A stretch of DNA of 64,000 nucleotides, taken from the NCBI GenBank assembly GCA_964013575.1, contig CAXGWP010000004.1:1-64000 (forward strand). Reading direction: 5' to 3'. The notes under the pieces were generated by a model. It was not told the origin of the DNA. It was given only the letters and a program-made list of their open reading frames with translations, and searched no databases. Shown piece after piece: positions 28,057-35,721 of the stretch; positions within the stretch are counted from its first letter, which is position 1; each line of letters opens with the position of its first letter. Source of the DNA: BJGV01 sp964013575. GTDB taxonomy: Bacteria > Pseudomonadota > Gammaproteobacteria > Burkholderiales > Nitrosomonadaceae. Both the position numbers and the translations under genes were made by a program.

Positions 28057-30945
28057 ATGAAAAGTTATGAAATAAGGCAAAAATTTATAGAGTTCTTTAA
28101 GTCACGTGAACATACAGTAGTGCCGTCAGGTCCTCTTGTTCCAGGTGATGATCCAACTTTATTATTTACTAACGCTGGGATGGTTCAGTTCAAGGATGTA
28201 TTTATTGGGAAGGAAGAGCGGCCCTATGTTAGGGCTGTTAGTGCACAGTGCTGTATTCGTGCGGGAGGAAAGCATAATGATTTAGAGAATGTGGGTTATA
28301 CCGCACGGCATCATACTTTTTTTGAAATGTTGGGTAATTTTAGTTTTGGAGATTATTTTAAGCGGGAAGCTATTCAGTATGCGTGGGAATTTCTTACTAG
28401 CACATTAAAAATTCCAAGAGAGAAGTTATGGGTGACAGTTTACTATGAGGATAATGATGCCGCTAATATCTGGCTTAAAGAAATAGGGGTTGCTTCTTCG
28501 CAGTTGGTGAAAATTTCTTCTATGGATAATTTTTGGCAGATGGGAGATACAGGTCCTTGTGGCCCCTGTTCTGAGATTTTTTATGATTATGGTCCAGATT
28601 TTTTAGGAGGTCCACCTGGCTCTCCAGATGAGGATGGTGGTCGTTATGTTGAAATTTGGAATCTTGTATTTATGGAATATAATCGGGATAGTGCGGGTAA
28701 GCTTCATTTATTGCCTAGTCCTTCAGTAGATACTGGAATGGGGTTAGAGCGTATTTCTGCAGTGATGCAGCATGTACAGTCTAATTATGAAACTGATTTG
28801 TTCAGTAGTCTTATTCGTAAGGCGGCAGAAGTAACTAATACTAACGATTATAAAGAAAATTCACTTAAGGTAGTTGCTGATCATATTCGTGCTTGCTCTT
28901 TTCTTATTACTGATGGAGTAATTCCTGATAATGATGGCCGAGGATATGTGCTGCGCCGCATTATTCGCAGAGCTATTCGACATGGTTATCAGTTGGGGCA
29001 GAATAAGAAATTTTTTAATTTATTGGTAGAAGAGCTTGTAAATATTATGGGGCAATTCTATCCAGAACTAGTAAAAGAAAAGATGCGGGTAATATCAGTG
29101 TTGAAGCAGGAAGAGGAGCGTTTTGGAGAAACCCTGGAAAGGGGAATGCAGTGGTTTGAAAAGCTAGTTAAAATTGAAAATCGAGGGATAGGGTATGTGC
29201 GGGAAACGTATAAAATTATATCGTCAGATGTTACAACAGGCCCTGACCCTTTTGATGGGATATTAAATTTGGTTGAGGGCGGAAGTGTTGCAGTACAAAC
29301 AATAGAATTATCTAATAAAGAAAGTGTTTCAAAATTTAAAATAGATTTTATAGCTTCTATAAATAATTTATCAAAAAAGAATAAAGCGCCAGTTTCTGGT
29401 CACGCAATAATAATTGGTGATAAGGAAAAAGAATTAGAGGAAATAGGGTTAGTAACATTTCATTTTTTAAATAAAAATGCAGTACCTTTTTCTGGTAGGG
29501 ATGTGTTTACTTTATATGATACTTTTGGGTTTCCTAAAGATTTAACGCAGGATCTTTGTCGTGGTAGAGGACTTTTTATTAATGAAGAAGAATTTGAAAG
29601 GGAAATGGATGCTCAGCGTGATCGTGCACGCAGGGCTAATAAATTCACTATGGAGATGGGCATAGAATATAGTGGAAATAATACACAGTTTCATGGTTAC
29701 GAAAGCTTACAGCATGAGGGTCAAGTGACGGCGATTTACAAGACGGGTGAGCCGGTTATGTCTATAGAAATTGGGGATGAAGCAGTAATTGTATTGGATC
29801 ATACTCCGTTTTATGCTGAATCAGGAGGGCAGGTAGGAGACCAAGGTTCCTTGTTATTTAATGGCGGGGAGTTCGTAGTTGTCGAAACACAAAAAATTCA
29901 GGCAGAGGTATTTGGGCACAGGGGGAAGCTGCAAAAGGGAAGGCTATCAGTTAACGATATGGTTCTAGCAAAAGTTGATTCAGATATGCGGACTAGTACG
30001 GAACGTAATCATTCTGTAACTCATCTTATGCATAAAGCTTTACGGGAAGTCCTTGGGCTTCATGTTGAACAAAAAGGTTCGTTGGTAGATGCTGATAAAA
30101 CACGATTTGATTTTGCACATAATTTGCCTTTATCTGATGAAGAAATTTATCAGATAGAGGCTATAGTTAATGCTGAAATTTTTACCAATACTAAGACTGA
30201 TGCAAGCGTTATGAAAATGGATGAGGCACAAAAAACTGGAGCAGTTATGCTTTTTGGGGAAAAATATGGTAAAGAGGTTCGTGTATTGAAAATTGGTTCT
30301 TCAAAAGAGTTATGTGGAGGGACGCATGTTAATCGCACAGGAGATATTGGTTTATTTAAAATTCGTATGCAAAGTGGGGTAGCTGCTGGCATCCGCAGAA
30401 TTGAAGCTGTTACAGGGGATAAGGCATTAGCTTATGTACAACAGAGTGAGAAATATTTAACGGAAATAGCCAAAGCATTAAAAACCCAGCCGGAAGGTGC
30501 GATACAAAAATTATTGCAATTGAATGATAATGTCCGACATCTTGAAAAAGATTTATCAAAATTGAAATCAAAGCTTGCCAGTTCGCAAGAGGGTGGCCTT
30601 ATGAAGCGGGCGCAAGATATTAAAGGTGTTAAAGTATTAACTTCTAGCTTAGAGAGTGTAGACACAAAAACAATGCGTGAAATTTTAGATCGAACTAGAA
30701 GGAAATTAAAAACAAGTATTATAGTATTTGGAACAGTTAATGCTGGTAAGGTGAAATTAATTTCAGGAATAACAGAGGACCTTACGGCAAAAATAAAGGC
30801 TGGAGAGCTTGTAAACTTTGTGGCGAAGCAAGTAGGGGGCAAAGGTGGCGGGCGGGATGATATAGCACAAGCAGGAGGAACACAACCTGAAAACTTAGAA
30901 AAAGCATTAAATAGTGTTTCTAGTTGGGTGGAGCAAAAATTATAG
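28057..30945 (+). CDS. alaS: alanyl-tRNA synthetase with an ~90-residue insertion
   Basis: AlaS charges tRNA-Ala and edits mischarged serine and glycine. The class II aminoacylation core (about 1-370) shows SREHTVVPSGPLVPGDDPTLLFTNAGM-type motif 1 and GRGYVLRRIIRRAIRHG. The editing domain has RNHSVTHLMHKALR with the zinc histidines and CGGTHVNRTGDIG. The C-Ala domain ends with GGGRDDIAQAGG. The protein is 962 residues, against about 875 normally. The excess is one block at about residues 373-470 (roughly 29170-29470), between ERGMQWFEKLVK and the conserved FSGRDVFTLYDTFGFP. The reading frame is open through it. Confidence 0.96.
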   Translation: MKSYEIRQKFIEFFKSREHTVVPSGPLVPGDDPTLLFTNAGMVQFKDVFIGKEERPYVRAVSAQCCIRAGGKHNDLENVGYTARHHTFFEMLGNFSFGDYFKREAIQYAWEFLTSTLKIPREKLWVTVYYEDNDAANIWLKEIGVASSQLVKISSMDNFWQMGDTGPCGPCSEIFYDYGPDFLGGPPGSPDEDGGRYVEIWNLVFMEYNRDSAGKLHLLPSPSVDTGMGLERISAVMQHVQSNYETDLFSSLIRKAAEVTNTNDYKENSLKVVADHIRACSFLITDGVIPDNDGRGYVLRRIIRRAIRHGYQLGQNKKFFNLLVEELVNIMGQFYPELVKEKMRVISVLKQEEERFGETLERGMQWFEKLVKIENRGIGYVRETYKIISSDVTTGPDPFDGILNLVEGGSVAVQTIELSNKESVSKFKIDFIASINNLSKKNKAPVSGHAIIIGDKEKELEEIGLVTFHFLNKNAVPFSGRDVFTLYDTFGFPKDLTQDLCRGRGLFINEEEFEREMDAQRDRARRANKFTMEMGIEYSGNNTQFHGYESLQHEGQVTAIYKTGEPVMSIEIGDEAVIVLDHTPFYAESGGQVGDQGSLLFNGGEFVVVETQKIQAEVFGHRGKLQKGRLSVNDMVLAKVDSDMRTSTERNHSVTHLMHKALREVLGLHVEQKGSLVDADKTRFDFAHNLPLSDEEIYQIEAIVNAEIFTNTKTDASVMKMDEAQKTGAVMLFGEKYGKEVRVLKIGSSKELCGGTHVNRTGDIGLFKIRMQSGVAAGIRRIEAVTGDKALAYVQQSEKYLTEIAKALKTQPEGAIQKLLQLNDNVRHLEKDLSKLKSKLASSQEGGLMKRAQDIKGVKVLTSSLESVDTKTMREILDRTRRKLKTSIIVFGTVNAGKVKLISGITEDLTAKIKAGELVNFVAKQVGGKGGGRDDIAQAGGTQPENLEKALNSVSSWVEQKL

Positions 30946-30985
30946 GCGTTTTTATTTTAAACAACACTTTTTATATATTAATCTT

Positions 30986-31939
30986 ATGACAGTCAGACAT
31001 TCTCGTTTATTAATTCTTGGTTCCGGTCCTGCTGGCTATACTGCAGCTGTTTATTCTGCGCGTGCCAACTTAAACCCTGTTGTTATTACTGGATTAGCCC
31101 AGGGTGGTCAGCTAATGACTACTACTGATGTTGATAATTGGCCTGCTGATGCAATGGGCGTGCAGGGGCCAGAATTAATGGATCGTTTTCAGAAACATGC
31201 AGAACGTTTTAATACAGAAATTATTTTCGATCATATCCATACTGTTAATTTTTCAGATAAGCCAATTACTATAACTGGCGATCAGGGAACATATACTTGT
31301 GATGCATTAATTATTGCAACCGGCGCATCAGCCCAATATTTAGGCTTGCCTTCAGAAGAGGCCTTTATGGGGAAAGGAGTTTCTGCCTGTGCAACATGTG
31401 ATGGCTTCTTTTATAAGGGTGCTGATGTGGCGGTTATTGGTGGAGGAAATACAGCAGTAGAGGAGGCTTTGTATCTTTCAAATATTGCACGCCAAGTTAC
31501 ATTAGTGCATAGAAGGGAAACCTTTCGTTCAGAAAAAATTCTTATAGATAAGCTGATGGAAAGGGTAAAAAATGGTAATGTTAAGCTTGAATTAAATTAT
31601 ATTTTAGATGAGGTTCTTGGAGATGATTCTGGCGTAACAGGAATGCGTATTAAAAGTACGCAAGATAAATCCACAAAAAATTTAGAATTAAATGGAGTAT
31701 TTATTGCTATTGGTCACAAGCCAAATACTGATATTTTTCACGGACAGCTTGAAATGAAAAATGGCTATATCATTACGCATGGTGGCAATGAGGGGAATGT
31801 AACTGCTACTAGCATTCCTGGTGTGTTTGCGGCAGGTGATGTACAGGATCATATATATCGTCAGGCAGTGACTAGTGCGAGTACTGGGTGTATGGCTGCA
31901 CTTGATGCGGAAAAATATCTTGATGATTTGGCTAGTTAA
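30986..31939 (+). CDS. trxB: thioredoxin reductase
   Basis: TrxB is the FAD/NADPH enzyme that reduces thioredoxin. The FAD loop LILGSGPAGYTAAVY is near residue 8, the redox CATC pair is C135/C138 in GVSACATCDGFFYKG, and the NADPH loop VIGGGNTAVEEAL follows. The C-terminal GVFAAGDVQDHIYRQAVT binds FAD. I chose the ATG at 30986, which gives 317 residues and a normal N-terminus. It lies 40 bases after alaS and 18 bases before the Smr gene. Confidence 0.97.
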   Translation: MTVRHSRLLILGSGPAGYTAAVYSARANLNPVVITGLAQGGQLMTTTDVDNWPADAMGVQGPELMDRFQKHAERFNTEIIFDHIHTVNFSDKPITITGDQGTYTCDALIIATGASAQYLGLPSEEAFMGKGVSACATCDGFFYKGADVAVIGGGNTAVEEALYLSNIARQVTLVHRRETFRSEKILIDKLMERVKNGNVKLELNYILDEVLGDDSGVTGMRIKSTQDKSTKNLELNGVFIAIGHKPNTDIFHGQLEMKNGYIITHGGNEGNVTATSIPGVFAAGDVQDHIYRQAVTSASTGCMAALDAEKYLDDLAS

Positions 31940-31957
31940 ACAAAGCTAGAATTTTAT

Positions 31958-32512
31958 ATGAATTCACGGAACAAGATTTCTGTAGATGATAGTGATGAGG
32001 TTCTCTTATTCAGAGATGCTGTTAAGGATGTAGAACCAATACGAACAGATGATAAGGTAATTCATTCTCGTAAGCTTCCACGATCAAATATACGGCAACA
32101 ACGCATATCAAGACTTGGAGACTCATTGGTCAACTATAGTTCTGCATCAGAAATGCAACCAAGTGGTGAACATTCTTTTTTACGGTCTGGGGTCTCCCGA
32201 AAAACTTTAAAGCAACTTCGTAGAGGTTATTGGAATATTGATGATCAGCTAGATTTACATGGGTTTAAACGAGATGAGGCATTACGGGAGTTAGATGAAT
32301 TCCTTAATACTTGTCACATTAGAGGATTTCGTTGTGCACAGATAATACATGGGAAAGGGTTAAACTCAAAAAACCAAGAGCCAGTATTAAAAACATTGGT
32401 TTGGAATCAACTGAAACTATGCCGTTATGTTCTGGCTTTTTGTCAGGCAGGCCCATTAGATGGTGGCAGTGGTGCAGTAGTAGTGTTATTCAAAGTATCT
32501 ATAAAAAAATAG
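31958..32512 (+). CDS. Smr domain protein
   Basis: This 184-residue protein ends in an Smr (MutS2-like) domain (about 100-184). Motifs LDLHGFKRDEALRELDEFL and IIHGKGLNSK are the two conserved catalytic-fold motifs, and GGSGAVVVLFK closes the domain. It resembles the stand-alone SmrA/YdaL type, which has nicking endonuclease activity on nucleic acid in vitro. The N-terminal hundred residues are polar and have no recognised domain. It follows trxB, an arrangement seen in Betaproteobacteria. Confidence 0.88.
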   Translation: MNSRNKISVDDSDEVLLFRDAVKDVEPIRTDDKVIHSRKLPRSNIRQQRISRLGDSLVNYSSASEMQPSGEHSFLRSGVSRKTLKQLRRGYWNIDDQLDLHGFKRDEALRELDEFLNTCHIRGFRCAQIIHGKGLNSKNQEPVLKTLVWNQLKLCRYVLAFCQAGPLDGGSGAVVVLFKVSIKK

Positions 32513-32541
32513 TAAGGTAAAATTTATTATAAAAATATAAC

Positions 32542-33033
32542 TTATTGAGTTTGTAATTTCTTTAAATCTTCTATTACTTCTATTGAATTACGTGAAGTAT
32601 TAGCAGACAAATAAATCCTTGCTATTTTTCCATTCGGATCAATTAGAAACGTGTTTCTTTTGGCAAATTTTATGATTATAAGGTTTATTAAGGAATTGTA
32701 TTGAGCGGTAGTTTTGGCATCGTTATCAGCGAGAAGTGGAAACGGAAGATTATATTTTCTGGCAAATTTAGCATGACTGGTAGCATTGTCTACGCTTATG
32801 CCAACTACATTAGCACCTAAAGATTTAAGTTTGTATAGGTCATCACGAAATTTACATGCTTGTTCTGTACAGCCTGGGGTATCATCTTTAGGATAAAAAT
32901 AAAGAGCTAGCCATTTTCCACGGAAATTATTTAATGTATGGGTCTTACCATTTTGATCTGGGAGTCTGAAGTTTGGTGCAGGGTCCCCAACTTTAGGATT
33001 GCTAGCTTGTACAATTTTACTTGAGAAGAACAT
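32542..33033 (-). CDS. bcp: Bcp-type thioredoxin-dependent peroxiredoxin
   Basis: This is a peroxiredoxin of the Bcp/PrxQ family that reduces hydrogen peroxide and organic peroxides. The peroxidatic cysteine C55 lies in DDTPGCTEQAC, with C60 as the likely resolving cysteine; VGDPAPNFRLPDQNG opens the domain. The ATG at 33033 gives a 12-residue leader, ending near VQASN, that looks like the back half of a signal peptide. The same frame stays open upstream for 11 more hydrophobic codons to a TAA but has no ATG, GTG or TTG there. The protein may be exported from a non-standard start, or the leader may be decayed. Confidence 0.9.
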   Translation of the reverse strand: MFFSSKIVQASNPKVGDPAPNFRLPDQNGKTHTLNNFRGKWLALYFYPKDDTPGCTEQACKFRDDLYKLKSLGANVVGISVDNATSHAKFARKYNLPFPLLADNDAKTTAQYNSLINLIIIKFAKRNTFLIDPNGKIARIYLSANTSRNSIEVIEDLKKLQTQ

Positions 33034-33539
33034 AACTATTCCTGTTAATGTTACAGTAATTGCCAGTTATCTTATAGCATAATCCCCTAGTATATATTAG
33101 GTAAATTATGCTTTATACTTTAAGACATAATAGTAACCCCTGATAAGCTATTAAATTAGTTAGTCACGCACCTAAATTTTCTAACATCCCAGTAGTTGCA
33201 CTTGGTAAATCACATTAAAAATCAGTGGCAATATAGTGTGTGAATATTAATACAAATAATTAAATTAAAAAAAGATTTTTTAAGTAAGAGCAGGTCTATC
33301 GAAGCGCCTATTACTAGAATTTCTTTTCTATGGATTTGATGATAGCGATAAAGATATAAAATATGTTAAGTTTTTCTTTTTTTATAAACATTTTTCAGAG
33401 TTAAATTTTGTATTTTCTGTATATGAACAAGCCAGATTAAAATAAGAAAAAGAAACTTTGCAATGAAATAGCTCTTTGATTTATCATCATATTGATTTAA
33501 ATATCGTATCATTAAATAGGGGGTCGTTGTAAGGAACTA
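33034..33539. other. 506-base gap before the ABC exporter genes
   Basis: This is the longest gene-free stretch outside the sugar loci. It is AT-rich, separates the minus-strand peroxiredoxin gene from the plus-strand exporter genes, and should hold both promoters. I see no gene, tRNA or clear repeat. It marks the change from conserved housekeeping genes to accessory surface genes. Confidence 0.5.
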
Positions 33540-34292
33540 ATGTTGCATCAATTACAATATTATTTATGGAATAGCTACTTCCAGCTCAATCAGAGCTTTG
33601 GGAGTGGAAGATTGGGTGCGGTTTTTGAATCCTTTGGGTTTTTTATATTTTGCGCTGCATTATCCTTTTATTGGTCAGAGCTACAAAAGATTGATCAAAT
33701 CAGCTATTTAGTAAGATTAATTTTTTTATTGGGATACTGGCGGGCTGTCCTCTTTTTTATTATTCGATTGAGCAATACACTTGAGACAGATAATGGAATT
33801 ATAAAAAATAGTGTTTTTGATCCTGTGGGACACATAATAGTTATTTGTTTAACCTCTATCTTTAGGCTGTTATTGTGTTGGTTATGGCTTATACCATTTC
33901 TAGTATTTGAACTAAACCAATCAAATATGTATATAAACTTCATTGATATTATTTTTGTTGTAATTAATTTGATTACTTTGTTGCTGTTTGCACCTGCAAT
34001 TATGTGCTTCAGTGGTGTGTTTCCAGTTGTCCGGGCCTGCATAAATACGTTCTTGCCTATGCTACTTTTGATTTGTCCTATTATATGGTTGCCGAGCTCA
34101 AATATGTCCTCATATTTAATTGAATTAAATCCGATTAGTGTATTTATTATAAATTTGGAGAATTCCTTATTGGAAAGCAACTATGATTATAAGGTTGCGT
34201 TGATGAGTTATACGCTTCTTTCTATTTCTATATTGTCAATAATAGTGGTTAAAAAAAGAAATATTCTGTCAAAATTTCTTAAATCAGCATGA
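33540..34292 (+). CDS. ABC-2 type polysaccharide exporter, membrane subunit (KpsM/Wzm-like)
   Basis: This 250-residue integral membrane protein has about six hydrophobic segments (near 28-45, 60-78, 95-118, 130-155, 165-185 and 218-238), the size and layout of the ABC-2 permeases that export capsule or O-antigen chains. The late LNPISVFI segment resembles the conserved NP motif of that family. It overlaps the ATPase gene by four bases (ATGA). Sequence similarity to known members is weak by eye, so the call rests on topology and pairing. Confidence 0.75.
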   Translation: MLHQLQYYLWNSYFQLNQSFGSGRLGAVFESFGFFIFCAALSFYWSELQKIDQISYLVRLIFLLGYWRAVLFFIIRLSNTLETDNGIIKNSVFDPVGHIIVICLTSIFRLLLCWLWLIPFLVFELNQSNMYINFIDIIFVVINLITLLLFAPAIMCFSGVFPVVRACINTFLPMLLLICPIIWLPSSNMSSYLIELNPISVFIINLENSLLESNYDYKVALMSYTLLSISILSIIVVKKRNILSKFLKSA

Positions 34293-34909
34293 CTATAATA
34301 CCTTCAATTTATTCCTCTGGTTTTTCATTTGGTTATAACAATAATAAATTGTTCGACAAAGCAAAATTAGATATTAAACCTGGAGATAGGATACAACTTG
34401 TTGGTAACAACGGTTGTGGTAAAACCACGCTTCTTAGATTAATGGCGGGAAGTCTAAAGCCTGATTTGGGGAATATAGTAGTTAATGGTGATTGCTACCA
34501 TGTGCTTGGTGCTATGGGAGGTTTTTTTCCATTTTTTACATTAAAACAAAATCTCACACTACTAAAATACAGATTAGAATATTTTTCTACAAATAGTTTG
34601 ACTGAAGTCTATGATGAGTTTTTGAGATTTTCAATGCTTTCTTCAGATAAATTAAATTTAACTATGGAAAATTTGTCAGCAGGTGAAAAATTACGGCTTG
34701 CATTTTTTGGTTTGGTTTTTTCTAGTTCAGAAATTTATATGTTTGATGAGTTTATTGGGGGTGTTGATGAGCAGTTCCTTGCAAAAAGATCAGACTTGAT
34801 TGACAATAAAATATTATGTGCTGACATCTTGATAATTGCTAGTCATAACGTAGAGTTCGCAAAACGTTATAAGTGTATCATTAAACACCTGAACGATATA
34901 ATACAGTAA
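34289..34909 (+). CDS. ABC-2 type polysaccharide exporter, ATP-binding subunit (KpsT/Wzt-like)
   Basis: This 206-residue ATPase has Walker A GNNGCGKTT (about 39-47), the ABC signature LSAGEKLRLAF and Walker B IYMFDEF. The H-loop histidine lies in IIASHN. The short length without a C-terminal extension fits KpsT-type capsule exporters rather than Wzt proteins with a carbohydrate-binding tail. It is cotranscribed with the permease. The substrate is probably the polymer made by the neighbouring operon, which is inference. Confidence 0.85.
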   Translation: MTIIPSIYSSGFSFGYNNNKLFDKAKLDIKPGDRIQLVGNNGCGKTTLLRLMAGSLKPDLGNIVVNGDCYHVLGAMGGFFPFFTLKQNLTLLKYRLEYFSTNSLTEVYDEFLRFSMLSSDKLNLTMENLSAGEKLRLAFFGLVFSSSEIYMFDEFIGGVDEQFLAKRSDLIDNKILCADILIIASHNVEFAKRYKCIIKHLNDIIQ

Positions 34910-35106
34910 GCTTTATTTTAATAAAAACATGTTATATTGTAGATATAGCAAAGTTATTTAAGAGTTGTAAATTATTAATGGTTTGTTAGGAATGTTTATT
35001 TATACTGTAGGCTCGTTCTTAGAAAAAATATATGCACTTTAAAATGGCATTTAGCATTTTTTACATTTGGGTAAGCCTAAAATAGATTATTTTAATAATC
35101 ACTAAG

Positions 35107-35721
35107 TTAAACTAAATTCAGAGTTTCTACTCCAAGACAGTATTTAGAAAATCTGGATTCGTTCGTAGAAAGTGTACTTATTAATTTTTCTGGATAGTTG
35201 TCGGAAGTAAACTTGAGCTCAAGTACTTCTCTTAAGATATTGCGGCTGGGAAATATATTCTTTTCTTTTACTTTTGAAAATTTAATATTCCGATCCATTG
35301 TTGCCCGACACCCTGTTTGGTCAATAAAATAACGTCTTTCATATTTAACCAAAACTGTAGGTGTTAAATTAAAATCAGTATATAATTTACGTATAAAGTC
35401 ATTCAATTGTGATTGATTTATAGGCTTAACATATTTGCGTCGTCCATATTTATCAGTTACTTTTTGTTCAAAATTCAAATTTGTTACTCTACATATATCT
35501 TTAAGTGAACTTATATTTTCTTGGCCATACCACCTTAATCTAAACTTATTTCTTGGCGTTAAGCCCTCTATACTAGAATGATAAATTCCAAAATATTTAT
35601 CATCAAAATATAAGGAATTTATAACTCGTCTCGGGTGGTGAATTCCAAAGTTAAATTTCTTAAGGATTGACCGTTGGCGATAATTTTCTAATTCAAATTT
35701 TCGTTCTTGTCTCTCTATCAT
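35107..35721 (-). CDS. VTC-domain (polyphosphate polymerase fold) protein
   Basis: This 204-residue cytosolic protein has the tunnel-domain pattern of VTC proteins. ERKFEL opens it, FRLRWYG and FEQKVTDKYGRRKY supply basic and acidic tunnel residues, and VKYERRYF, ATMDRNIKF, LELKF and SRFSKYCLG follow in the family order. In yeast VTC proteins this fold polymerises phosphate from ATP. Bacterial members usually sit beside DUF4956 and CotH-like genes, exactly as here. The gene is last in the operon and overlaps the CotH-like gene by 29 bases. Activity and product are not known from sequence. Confidence 0.85.
   Translation of the reverse strand: MIERQERKFELENYRQRSILKKFNFGIHHPRRVINSLYFDDKYFGIYHSSIEGLTPRNKFRLRWYGQENISSLKDICRVTNLNFEQKVTDKYGRRKYVKPINQSQLNDFIRKLYTDFNLTPTVLVKYERRYFIDQTGCRATMDRNIKFSKVKEKNIFPSRNILREVLELKFTSDNYPEKLISTLSTNESRFSKYCLGVETLNLV

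Noticed and set aside
30432..30842. 136-codon open frame opposite the 3' part of alaS
   Set aside because: It is antisense to a certain gene; length follows from the codon pattern of alaS.
33704..34180. 158-codon open frame opposite the ABC permease gene
   Set aside because: The permease is supported by membrane topology and coupling to the ATPase; the opposite frame shows no domain.
35041..35060. AAAATG/CATTTT inverted repeat with T run after the ABC exporter genes
   Set aside because: The stem is weak and 130 bases past the stop, so I do not call a terminator.
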